Origin: Lysobacterales bacterium
Lineage (GTDB): Bacteria > Pseudomonadota > Gammaproteobacteria > Xanthomonadales > BPKI01
DNA: 64,000 nt
Assembly (NCBI GenBank): GCA_026005055.1
Contig: BPKI01000001.1
Coordinates: forward strand, 1,116,001-1,180,000
Reading direction: 5' to 3'
In this document: piece by piece, positions 9,340 through 17,255 of the stretch
Numbering within the stretch: position 1 is the first letter of the stretch
Layout: each line of letters starts with the position of its first letter
Made by a program: the position numbers and the translations under genes
The notes under the pieces: model-generated
What the model saw: only the letters and a program-made list of their open reading frames with translations
What the model was told of the DNA's origin: nothing
The model's database searches: none

Positions 9340-9345
9340 TAGAAT
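9340..9345 (+). promoter_or_regulatory. Candidate -10 element of the M20 peptidase gene
   Basis: TAGAAT lies 30 bp upstream of the peptidase ATG in a locally AT-richer stretch of an otherwise GC-rich gap. No convincing -35 is seen at the expected distance. The rest of 9110-9375 holds nothing recognisable apart from the comEA ribosome site. Confidence 0.3.
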
Positions 9346-9375
9346 CGCGTTCTCTGTGCTTCGTGAGGCCTAGGC

Positions 9376-10860
9376 ATGCTGAACCCCGGCACCCTGACTG
9401 CGCTGAAGGCGCAATGGCACGAGGAAATCCTCCCGCTTCTCTGCGACTACATCCGCATCCCCAACAAGTCGCCGATGTTCGATCCCGACTGGGCGAAAAA
9501 CGGCTACATGGACGAGGCGGTGGCGCTGATGGAGCGCTGGGCGAGGGCGCAGCCGATCGAGGGGCTGTCGGTCGAGGTGGTTCGCCTGCCGGGGCGGACA
9601 CCCCTGCTTTTCATGGAAGTTCCGGGAGCCGCGGGAATCGAGGACACGGTGCTGCTCTACGGCCATCTCGACAAGCAGCCGGAGATGACGGGCTGGGCCG
9701 AGGGGCTCGGCCCCTGGGTGCCGGTGCTCAAGGATGGCCGTCTTTATGGACGCGGCGGTGCCGATGACGGCTATGCCTGCTTCGCCTCGCTGAGCGCCTT
9801 GCTCGCGCTCGCCCGCGAGGGAAAGCCGCATGCGCGGGCGGTGATCCTGATCGAGGCCTGCGAGGAGTCGGGAAGCTACGATCTGCCGCATTACATCGAC
9901 CATTTGGCCGAGCGCATCGGCCGCCCGTCGCTGATCGTCTGCCTCGATTCCGGCTGCGGCGACTACGAACGCTTGTGGCTGACCACCAGCCTGCGCGGCT
10001 TGGTCGGCGGCATTCTCGAAGTCGAGGTGCTGGAGGAGGGGGTGCATTCGGGCGATGCCAGCGGGATCGTGCCCTCGAGCTTTCGCATCGCACGGCTTCT
10101 ACTCGACCGCCTGGAGGATGCGGCCAGCGGGGCGATCCGCCTTCAGGGTTTGCATGTGGAGATTCCCGAACTGCGGGTGCGCCAGGCGATGGATGCGGCG
10201 AGGGTGCTCGGCGATGCGGTCTATCGCAAGTTCCCCTTCGTCTCCGGCATGCGGCCGACGGCAGAGGCGCTCCATGAGCTCATCCTCAACCGCACCTGGC
10301 GGCCGGCGCTCGAGATCACGGGCGGCGAGGGCTTGCCCCCGATCGCGCAGGCGGGCAATGTGCTCCGCCCGCGCACGGCGCTCAAGCTCTCGATGCGTCT
10401 TCCGCCCACTTTGAATGGGGAGCTCGCGAAGGAGCTCATCGCCCGCGCCCTGAACGCCGATCCGCCCTACGGGGCGCGGGTGCGTTTCCGCGCCGATCAG
10501 GCGGCGACCGGATGGGAGGCGCCGCCGCTCGCGCCTTGGCTCGAGAACGCGGTCGAACAGGCCTCGCTCCATGCCTTCGGGCAGCCGCCTGCGTACATGG
10601 GCGAAGGCGGGACGATTCCGTTCATGGCCATGCTCGGCGAGAAGTTTCCGGGTGCGCAGTTCCTGATCACGGGCGTGCTCGGGCCGCACTCGAATGCGCA
10701 TGGTCCGAACGAGTTCTTGGATCTTCCCACCGCCCAACGCTTGACCCAGGTGGTCGCGGAAGTCTTGGCGGCGCACGCCGAGGCGGCTCGGCGCGGGCTC
10801 ACATCTTCGGCGCTGCATCGCCCGGGAACCGCCTTCGCGAGCGAGCACGGCTGCTGCTGA
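9376..10860 (+). CDS. M20-family metallopeptidase
   Basis: A 494-residue cytoplasmic zinc peptidase of the M20 (dipeptidase/carboxypeptidase) group. The metal and catalytic motifs are in order: YGHLDKQPE, GRGGADDGY, EACEESGS with the general-base Glu, CLDSGC, and the C-terminal GPHSNAHGPNE. A lid or dimerisation domain lies between. The length fits the broad-specificity dipeptidase-like members, which work on short peptides; the substrate cannot be read from sequence. The next gene begins six bases after its stop, so the two are likely co-transcribed. Confidence 0.9.
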   Translation: MLNPGTLTALKAQWHEEILPLLCDYIRIPNKSPMFDPDWAKNGYMDEAVALMERWARAQPIEGLSVEVVRLPGRTPLLFMEVPGAAGIEDTVLLYGHLDKQPEMTGWAEGLGPWVPVLKDGRLYGRGGADDGYACFASLSALLALAREGKPHARAVILIEACEESGSYDLPHYIDHLAERIGRPSLIVCLDSGCGDYERLWLTTSLRGLVGGILEVEVLEEGVHSGDASGIVPSSFRIARLLLDRLEDAASGAIRLQGLHVEIPELRVRQAMDAARVLGDAVYRKFPFVSGMRPTAEALHELILNRTWRPALEITGGEGLPPIAQAGNVLRPRTALKLSMRLPPTLNGELAKELIARALNADPPYGARVRFRADQAATGWEAPPLAPWLENAVEQASLHAFGQPPAYMGEGGTIPFMAMLGEKFPGAQFLITGVLGPHSNAHGPNEFLDLPTAQRLTQVVAEVLAAHAEAARRGLTSSALHRPGTAFASEHGCC

Positions 10861-10865
10861 GCCTC

Positions 10866-11339
10866 ATGCCCCGCCGCTTGGCGCTCAGGCGTTCGCCGAT
10901 TCATGGTCTCGGCGTTTTCGCGCGGGTCGATTTGCCGGCAGGGATCGCGCTGATCGAATACCGGGGGCGGAGACTCCGACACCGCCAGGCCGATGAACGC
11001 TACGGCGATGGCTGCGAGAGCGGCCACACTTTCCTCTTCACGCTCAACGAGCACTACGTCATCGACGCGAACGTCGGCGGCAACTGGGCGCGCTTCATCA
11101 ATCACGGCTGCGAGCCCAACTGTCGGGCGGTAGTCGTCGAGCACCCAAGCGGCGATCCTCGGCGCGATCGGGTGATCATCGAAACCATCCGTCCGATCCG
11201 AGCAGGCGAAGAACTCTGCTACGACTACGGGATCGTGCTCCCGGTCCGGCATACCGCCAGGATGAAGCGCATCTGGGCCTGTCGCTGCGGGGCGGCGAGC
11301 TGCACCGGGACGATGCTCAAGCCGAAGCGGCGAGGCTGA
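10866..11339 (+). CDS. SET-domain protein-lysine methyltransferase
   Basis: A 157-residue protein made almost entirely of a SET domain. The S-adenosylmethionine and active-site motifs RFINHGCEPNC and GEELCYDYG are intact, and a post-SET zinc motif CRCGAASCTGTM closes the protein. The ATG after the M20 stop is used; longer readings would run through that gene. Bacterial SET proteins methylate lysines of nucleoid or other proteins in a few known cases, but the target here is unknown. It overlaps a convergent gene by 23 bp. Confidence 0.88.
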   Translation: MPRRLALRRSPIHGLGVFARVDLPAGIALIEYRGRRLRHRQADERYGDGCESGHTFLFTLNEHYVIDANVGGNWARFINHGCEPNCRAVVVEHPSGDPRRDRVIIETIRPIRAGEELCYDYGIVLPVRHTARMKRIWACRCGAASCTGTMLKPKRRG

Positions 11340-12003
11340 GTTCGAGCGTGAGCTGACCCGGGCGCCGGCGCACGCCGCCGCGTTCGAGACGGAGCCGATG
11401 ACGGAAGCGGGGACCGTCCCAAACGAAGGTGTGGAATTCGCCGTTCTCGCCGCAGGGGTCGCAATCCGGAGGAAGCGCCGCGAGGAAGTCCCGGTCGTAT
11501 TCGCGGCCGAGCAGGTCTTCGGGCACGCGCTCGGGATCGATCGCCACCACCAGCGCCCGCCAGCCGCGGGCGAGGAAATGCTGCGCCAGCTGCGCCGTGG
11601 CCAGGCCCCACAGCGGAAAGAGCGCCTGCCAGCCGAGGCGGCTCAGTAAGCGCTCACGAAAGGCGCGGATGTCCTCAAGGAACAGGTCACCGAAAGCCAA
11701 GTGGGAAATCAGCGGATCGAGCCAAGCGATCTGCTCGAGCGACTCCTCGAGGGCGACACCGTAGCGATCATCGTCCGCCCCGAGCGGGATGCGCATCGGG
11801 CGTAGCGGAATCCCGAGGGCCTCGGCCTGGGCACGAAGGAGGCTTGCGGGAATGCCATGACCCGCGATCCACTCGCTGCCATCCGGCTCCACCCAGAGAG
11901 TGGCGAGCAGCGCTGAGACGTGCCACTGGCCGCTTGCGAGCAGGGCATCGAGCGCGAGCAGGCTGTCCTTGCCGCCGCTCGTGGCCAGCACGACCGAATT
12001 CAT
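11317..12003 (-). CDS. PP-loop ATPase of the diphthine-ammonia ligase (Dph6) family
   Basis: A 228-residue adenine nucleotide alpha-hydrolase-like enzyme. The PP-loop SGGKDS is at residues 9-14, and the Dph6 block GENGEFHTFVWDGPRF is near the C-terminus. In archaea and eukaryotes this family amidates diphthine on elongation factor 2; bacteria lack diphthamide, so the bacterial substrate is unknown. Its ATG overlaps the stop of the DUF2784 gene by one base. The 3' end overlaps the SET gene. Confidence 0.85.
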   Translation of the reverse strand: MNSVVLATSGGKDSLLALDALLASGQWHVSALLATLWVEPDGSEWIAGHGIPASLLRAQAEALGIPLRPMRIPLGADDDRYGVALEESLEQIAWLDPLISHLAFGDLFLEDIRAFRERLLSRLGWQALFPLWGLATAQLAQHFLARGWRALVVAIDPERVPEDLLGREYDRDFLAALPPDCDPCGENGEFHTFVWDGPRFRHRLRLERGGVRRRPGQLTLELSLAASA

Positions 12004-12407
12004 CAGCCCCTCGTACGGAAGCGCGGCGGCACCAGGAGGAAGACGAGCAGCACCGCCGTCCCGAAGAGACTGTAAGCCGCGAGAAAGACCCACCAAGGGG
12101 CCTCGAGGTAAAGCAGCCGACCCAGCCAGTAGCCGATGAAACTGCCCTCGTAGGAGGGTGCTCCGGCGAGCGCGCGCAAGCGCTGCTCCCACACGGTGAG
12201 CGGACAGAGCTCGCCGAGCCAGGTCTGGGCGACCACGAAAGCGATGGTGCCGAGGTGGGCGAGCCGGAACCAAAGATTCCGCACCCAGGCCCAACCCGCA
12301 AATGCCCCGATCAGGATCGCCAGGAATCCGCCGACCACGAAGAGCACGACGAGGGCATGCAGGATCAAGAGGACATCGGCGAGGATGAGGGCGACATCGG
12401 CGCTCAC
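12003..12407 (-). CDS. DUF2784 membrane protein
   Basis: A 134-residue protein with four predicted membrane helices and the DUF2784 hallmark RLAHLGTIAFVVAQTWLGE followed by LCPLTVWEQRLR. No function is known for the family. It is translationally coupled (TGATG) to the Dph6-like gene, so the two are likely expressed together. Confidence 0.85.
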   Translation of the reverse strand: MSADVALILADVLLILHALVVLFVVGGFLAILIGAFAGWAWVRNLWFRLAHLGTIAFVVAQTWLGELCPLTVWEQRLRALAGAPSYEGSFIGYWLGRLLYLEAPWWVFLAAYSLFGTAVLLVFLLVPPRFRTRG

Positions 12408-12442
12408 CCGGTAAGCTTAGCCAAGTCTCGAAGCATTACCAT

Positions 12443-13624
12443 ATGCGTTTCTCCCGATGTGGCGGCGCGATGGCCTGGTTTTTTCGGATGATGCTTCTCG
12501 CCGCGGGCGTGCTTTCCTCGGCCTTGGCGGCACCGCTCGCCTGGGCATTCGAGGATGCGGTCGTGCTGCCGCGCGATCGAGCGCCTTGGGAAAGCCCCGT
12601 CCGCCAGCCCTGGCGAAAGCATTTGCTCGCCCCGCCATCGGGCCGCATCCGGACCCCGGCGGAATACGAGGAGAACGAGGGTCTTCTCATCCGTTGGGGC
12701 GCGCTCAATTCCGTGCTCACCGAAGTGGCCGTCGCAGTCAGCCAGCATTCGGCGAGGGCGAGGCTCTGGATCGTCGTCGCCGATTCCGCTCAGCAAGGCG
12801 CGGCTCTCGCCACACTGACCCAAGCCGGCGTCGATCCAGCGCGCCTCAGTTTCATTCAGGCGCCGAGCAACTCGGTGTGGATTCGCGATTACGGCCCCCG
12901 CTTCGTGGGGGTGGATGGACGGCGGGCGATCATCGACCACCTCTACAATCGCCCCCGACCTTTGGACGATGCCATTCCAGAGGCCGTCGCCGCCTCCTTC
13001 GGGGAGCCGCGCTACGAGCTGCCGCTCGTGCATGGCGGCGGCAACTTTCATCTCTGGGCGACCCAATGGGCCCGGATGACCGATCTCATCCTCGCGGAGA
13101 ATCCAGGGAGCAGCGCCGGCGACATCGAGGCCGCTTTTGCCGCCTACCAGGGGCTTGCGCTCGGTATCACTGGAGCCTTTCCGGCGAGTTACGACAGCAC
13201 GCAGCACATCGACATGTGGTTGCTGCCGGTCTCCGACACACAAGCGATCATCGGCGAATATGCGGCCAGCGAAGGCGGCGGGGTGCCGCGCGCGGTCACT
13301 GAGAGTGTGGCCGCGGCGCTCGCCGCTCAGGGGATCGAGGTCTTCCGCACGCCGGGTTGGCGGCAAGGTGGCGTGCACTACACCTTCACGAACGCGGTCA
13401 TCCTCGACGACCTGGTGCTGATCTGCCGCTTCAATGGGCATGATGCGCGTAACGCCCAGGCCCGTGCCGTCTTCGAGCAGGCGTTCCCGAAGCGCCGAGT
13501 CCACGCCATCGACTGCTCGACTTTGATCACGTACGCCGGGGCTTTGCACTGCATCGCCATGCACGTACCGGCGGAAAAGGCGGTGGCGCGGGTATTCCGC
13601 AGCGACTTTGAGCGCGGCGGCTAG
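12443..13624 (+). CDS. Exported peptidylarginine deiminase / agmatine deiminase-family protein
   Basis: A 393-residue guanidino-modifying enzyme of the PAD_porph family. Catalytic motifs are WIRDYGPRF, HGGGNF, STQHIDMWLL and the nucleophile cysteine in GALHCIAMHVP. A clear signal peptide (about residues 10-35, ending PLAWA) precedes the domain, so it should act in the periplasm or outside the cell. Classical agmatine deiminases are cytoplasmic, so a secreted deiminase acting on peptidyl- or free guanidino groups is as likely. An ATG at 12470 is an alternative start that keeps the signal peptide. No polyamine genes are nearby. Confidence 0.85.
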   Translation: MRFSRCGGAMAWFFRMMLLAAGVLSSALAAPLAWAFEDAVVLPRDRAPWESPVRQPWRKHLLAPPSGRIRTPAEYEENEGLLIRWGALNSVLTEVAVAVSQHSARARLWIVVADSAQQGAALATLTQAGVDPARLSFIQAPSNSVWIRDYGPRFVGVDGRRAIIDHLYNRPRPLDDAIPEAVAASFGEPRYELPLVHGGGNFHLWATQWARMTDLILAENPGSSAGDIEAAFAAYQGLALGITGAFPASYDSTQHIDMWLLPVSDTQAIIGEYAASEGGGVPRAVTESVAAALAAQGIEVFRTPGWRQGGVHYTFTNAVILDDLVLICRFNGHDARNAQARAVFEQAFPKRRVHAIDCSTLITYAGALHCIAMHVPAEKAVARVFRSDFERGG

Positions 13625-13996
13625 AGCTCGCGGCGCGAGCAGCGTCCGGCCCGAGGAGCGGGCCCCGGCCTGGGCCAGCCTTCGCCCCACCTCGGCTTGA
13701 GCGAGGGGAACGGGAGGCGCCGACGCGGGGTGGCAAAGCAGAGCGGTCGCTCGGAAAGCACGCCGAAGGCCCCTCCTCGATCCAGCTGGGGGCGTCGCTC
13801 TGGCGCCGAGAACGAGCGCTCTCCAAAAGCGATGCGGCCTCGCTCTCAGGCGCACTCGAAGCGCTGCCGTCCTCGACGGCGAGGGCTGGGACGGCTATCG
13901 CCGCAGCGCGGATGGAGGCAGGCGTGGGATGGTGCCCGCGCGGACTTTCCGCTTGCTGAAGGTGCGTGCCGTCGATCGCGGTATCCCCGACCGGAG
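13625..13996. other. Gap of 372 bp without a recognisable gene
   Basis: It contains a 6-bp dyad with a five-base loop (GGCCCG/CGGGCC, 13648-13664) soon after the deiminase stop, without a T-run, so at best a weak terminator. Readings through the gap have arginine- and serine-rich compositions typical of non-coding GC-rich DNA. The upstream region of the following pseudogene is at its right end. Confidence 0.6.
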
Positions 13997-14892
13997 ATGC
14001 GCATCGGACAAGCCCTGTTGAGCCGCATCGCCAGTGCCATCCTGGCGCTCTCTTGGGTGTTTCCCGTGCGTGCCCAAAGCGAGCGCCTCGGCAACGGCCG
14101 CTTCAACACCGACCTCGGCGGTTGCCAGCTCGAAAGCGGTGCCTTCAGCTCTTGGAGTTCGACCGATGTCGACAGCACTCCCACCTCGGGCTCGGGGATT
14201 CTCTCGCGCACGACGACGAGTTCAGACAGCGGTTTCGAGCAACGTCGGGGCGTCAACGTTCGAGCCCGGATCCTGCTGCCTGGCGGCAGCGATGCCCAGA
14301 CCGCTTTGGTGGTCATTCCCTATGCTTCGCCGGATTGCAGCGGCCCGGTCCTCGCCGGCAGCCTCGTGCGCTCGTTACCACTCCCCGCGATGTCTGGATC
14401 AGGGCCTCGACCTTCTTCCACTGGCTTCCGAGTGCCCGTTCCGTGAAGCTCGCGCTCGCGATGCGCAATCCCTCGGCTCCGGCGTCGGTGCGTTTCGATG
14501 AGGTGTCCTTACGCGATACCGCCCAGGTCGGCCACCATCTCTGGGGCACCTGGTACAAAGCCGCGTGAAATGGGCAAGTCGCCCTCGACCTCGCCAATCC
14601 GCAGGATTCGACCACCGCTGCCCCCTTCTTCGGGGGCGGTACACCTGGTCGGAAGCGACGCCGGGTCAGCGCAACTGGTGGACGATCCAAGGCGCGTTGG
14701 ATGCCAAGGCCGTCGTGTTCTCGGTGTTCGAGACGCGCGATGGCCGTAACCTCGATCCCGCACCAGTCAACCACGCGACGATCGGTCAGGGCGAGATCTT
14801 TTTCTCAAGCTGCACGCAAGCAAGCCTCATCGCCTCGGCGAATGGCCGTTCCGTCGAGTTCCCGCTGCTAGTGCCCAATCGGTCCGAGTGCG
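13997..14892 (+). pseudogene. Broken exported protein with a C-terminal GTWY/TPGQR-type domain
   Basis: The first frame gives a signal peptide (MRIGQALLSRIAS to PVRAQ) and a secreted-protein domain beginning NGRFNTDLGGCQLES. Near 14370-14390 the reading shifts by one base and continues as VWIRASTFFHWLPS and HHLWGTWYKAA. It then meets an in-frame TGA at 14566-14568, continues as NGQVALDLANPQDSTTAAPF, and shifts again near 14637 to YTWSEATPGQRNWWTIQG and IFFSSCTQASLIASANGRS. The last part matches a C-terminal module seen in exported proteins of Xanthomonadales-like bacteria (GxWYxxxxxGQG, TPGQRxW, ANGRSG). At least three lesions make it non-functional. The exact end is unclear. Confidence 0.8.
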
Positions 14893-15097
14893 CGAGCGAC
14901 TTCCTCCGAGGAAGGTCTGGAGGGATCGATCGTCGACCGGCAAGGCTGCGCCGCCCTCGGCGCGTGACCGGCGGCACCGTGAGACGAGTCTTTGTCGGCT
15001 CGATTCGCGGGCCGATCCTCCGGGGCCGACGGAAGCTCGGAATGTGTGGGAACGGCGTTGAGTGGGGATTCCTCCGCCAATCGCCTCGTGCAGTCGA

Positions 15098-15775
15098 TCA
15101 GACGCCCGGGCGCTCGCCCCAAAGGACTTTGTGCAGCTGAAGCTGGAAGCGCACCGGCAGACGCTCGGCAAGAATCCATTCGGCGAGGCTTGCCGGTTCG
15201 AGCTGACCGTAACTCGGCGAAAAAAGGACGGTACAGCGATCGGCCAGGCGGCGCTCGCGCACCGTGGCGCTGGCCCAGTCGAAGTCGGCGCGATCGCAGA
15301 TCACGAACTTGAGCTGATCGCCAGGGCGGAGATAATCGAGGTTCTCCCAGCGGTTGCGATGTGCCTCCCCTGAGCCGGGGGTCTTGATGTCGATGACTTT
15401 GATCACCCGCGGATCCACCGCCGCCACGTCGATCGCGCCGCTCGTCTCGAGCGAGACGGTGTAGCCCTGATCGCAAAGCCGGCGGAGGAGGAGGAGGCAG
15501 TGGCGCTGGGCGAGGGGCTCGCCGCCAGTCACGCAGACGTGCCGCACCCCGAAGCCCGCGACCCGATCGAGAATCCGCGACAACGCCAGTTTCTCGCCGC
15601 CGTGAAAGGCGTAGGCGGTGTCGCAGTAGTGGCAGCGAAGAGGGCAGCCGGTGAGGCGGATGAAGACCGTGGGCCAGCCGACCTGCTCGGCCTCACCTTG
15701 GATCGACAGAAAGATTTCCGTGATGCGAAGCAGCGGCTCGGATTGCCGGACTGCCGCATCCGAACCTTCGTTCAT
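15098..15775 (-). CDS. queE: 7-carboxy-7-deazaguanine synthase QueE
   Basis: A 225-residue radical SAM enzyme that contracts the ring of 6-carboxytetrahydropterin in queuosine and deazaguanine synthesis. The cluster motif is CPLRCHYC, preceded by FLSIQGEAEQVGWPTVFIRL and followed by the SAM-binding CVTGGEPL, all as in QueE. It lies four bases after cpoB, at the end of the tol-pal run, the same place as in many pseudomonads and xanthomonads. Other queuosine genes are not in the window. Confidence 0.95.
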   Translation of the reverse strand: MNEGSDAAVRQSEPLLRITEIFLSIQGEAEQVGWPTVFIRLTGCPLRCHYCDTAYAFHGGEKLALSRILDRVAGFGVRHVCVTGGEPLAQRHCLLLLRRLCDQGYTVSLETSGAIDVAAVDPRVIKVIDIKTPGSGEAHRNRWENLDYLRPGDQLKFVICDRADFDWASATVRERRLADRCTVLFSPSYGQLEPASLAEWILAERLPVRFQLQLHKVLWGERPGV

Positions 15776-15779
15776 CGCC

Positions 15780-16670
15780 TCAGCGGCGGGTTTCGAGCCG
15801 CAACGCGCGCAGCCGACCCTGCGCCAGGCGGGCGACCGGGGTGTCGGGGTAGAGGCGCACGACTTCGCTCAGCACCTGCTCGGCCTGATCCCATTCCCGC
15901 AGCTCGTAGTGGCAGTAGCCGATCTTGAGCATCGCATCTGGCGCCTTGGCGCTGTTCGGATGCTCGCGAAGAAGCGCCTGGAAAGTCTCGAGCGCCACCC
16001 GGTAGTTCTGGGTCACGTAGTACGACTCGCCGAGCCAATACTTGGCGTTGTCGACGAACTGACCATCCGGAAACTGGCGCAGGAAATCCTGGAAGCGGCG
16101 CGCCGCTTCGGCATAGCGCCCATCGCGCAGGGCTTGGAACGCTTGTTCGTAGGCCGTTCGCTCATCCAGCGCAGGCGCGGCGGGCGATGAGGGGACCGCA
16201 GCCGCTCCACCCGTGGGCGGCGGCACCGGGGCGGGCTCTCCAGCTTCGGGGAGCGGAGGCGGAGTGAACTCGATCGGGCCCGAACGGAGCCCCCCAGCCG
16301 GCGGGGACGCCTCCTCTCCCGCCGGCGGCGTAAGGCCGACGCTGGGTGGCACGCCTTCAAGGCGGGAAAGCCGCGCGTCGAGATCGACGTACTGATCGCG
16401 CTGGCGCCGCCGCAAGCCCTCGAGTTCGAAGGTCTGCTGCTCGATCAGACCGCGCAGAGCGCGCAGTTCGTTTTCGAGGTCCTCGATGCGCTGCAAGAGC
16501 TCGCGGGTGGAATGGGGCACGCCGCCCTGCACTTGCTGCTCGAGACGCTGCACTCTCTCGGAGAGGCTGAGGCGGCTACCCGCAGAGGTCGTCTGGGCGA
16601 GGGCCGGCATGGCCGCGACGAGCAAGGCGCTCGACGCGGCCATCCAAACCCATCGGATCGGGCGCGCCAT
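15780..16670 (-). CDS. cpoB: Cell division coordinator CpoB (YbgF)
   Basis: A 296-residue periplasmic protein. A signal peptide ending in ALAQ is followed by a coiled-coil trimerisation segment (about residues 35-95), a Pro/Gly/Ala linker, and three TPR-like repeats at the C-terminus (YEQAFQALRDGRYAEAARRF and onward). CpoB links peptidoglycan synthesis with Tol-driven outer-membrane constriction. The ATG overlapping the pal stop by one base (TAATG) is chosen over longer readings. Confidence 0.95.
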   Translation of the reverse strand: MARPIRWVWMAASSALLVAAMPALAQTTSAGSRLSLSERVQRLEQQVQGGVPHSTRELLQRIEDLENELRALRGLIEQQTFELEGLRRRQRDQYVDLDARLSRLEGVPPSVGLTPPAGEEASPPAGGLRSGPIEFTPPPLPEAGEPAPVPPPTGGAAAVPSSPAAPALDERTAYEQAFQALRDGRYAEAARRFQDFLRQFPDGQFVDNAKYWLGESYYVTQNYRVALETFQALLREHPNSAKAPDAMLKIGYCHYELREWDQAEQVLSEVVRLYPDTPVARLAQGRLRALRLETRR

Positions 16671-17185
16671 TAGCGGGCGGTGTAGATGATCTCCACCCGG
16701 CGGTTGCGCCACCAGCAGTCCTCGTTCGACTCGGTGCAAACCGGACGCTCCTCGCCGTAGCTCACCGTCGAGACCTGGCCGGCATTGGCGCCCTGCGCGC
16801 GAAGCGCGGAGGCGACCGAGTTGGCGCGGCGCTCGCCGAGACCGAGGTTGTACTCCCGGGTGCCGCGCTCGTCCGCGTGACCCTCAAGCGTGATCCGCGC
16901 CGAGGGACGATCGCGCAGGTACTTGGCGTGGCAAGCAATGACCGACTCGAACTCGGGCCGGATGTTGCTCTTGTCGAAGTCGAAGTAGATCTGCCGCTGG
17001 CGCAGGCAGCTGTCCCGGTCGAGATCCTCCGGCGTATAGCGCCCGTCGCTCGGCTGCGGCCTCACCACGGGAGCGGGAGTCTCGGCCACCGGCTCAGCCG
17101 GCGCAGGGGCGGGCTTCTTGGTGGCGCAGGCGGCGAGAGCGCCGCTGGCGAGAATGATGGCGGTCAGACGGATCGTCGGGCTCAT
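16670..17185 (-). CDS. pal: Peptidoglycan-associated lipoprotein Pal
   Basis: A 171-residue outer-membrane lipoprotein. The lipobox is LAAC with lipidated Cys20, then a Pro/Ala linker, then an OmpA-like domain with IYFDFDKSNIRPEF and the diaminopimelate-binding LEGHADERGTREYNLGLGE. Three cysteines in the domain (in DSCLRQ, IACHAK and SNEDCWW) plus one in RPVCTE are more than in E. coli Pal and could form disulfides. It follows tolB after 70 bp. Confidence 0.97.
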   Translation of the reverse strand: MSPTIRLTAIILASGALAACATKKPAPAPAEPVAETPAPVVRPQPSDGRYTPEDLDRDSCLRQRQIYFDFDKSNIRPEFESVIACHAKYLRDRPSARITLEGHADERGTREYNLGLGERRANSVASALRAQGANAGQVSTVSYGEERPVCTESNEDCWWRNRRVEIIYTAR

Positions 17186-17255
17186 GGCTGTTTGACTCGA
17201 GAGGGCAAATGTTCAGGGCAAAGACGAGTTGGGGTCAGAGCGCTTCGGACCTCGC

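Noticed and set aside
10512-10865. Upstream extension of the SET gene inside the M20 peptidase
   Set aside because: The extension overlaps a well-supported gene in another frame, and the SET domain begins right after the ATG at 10866.
13648-13664. GGCCCG/CGGGCC dyad as terminator of the deiminase gene
   Set aside because: The stem is only six pairs and no T-run follows.
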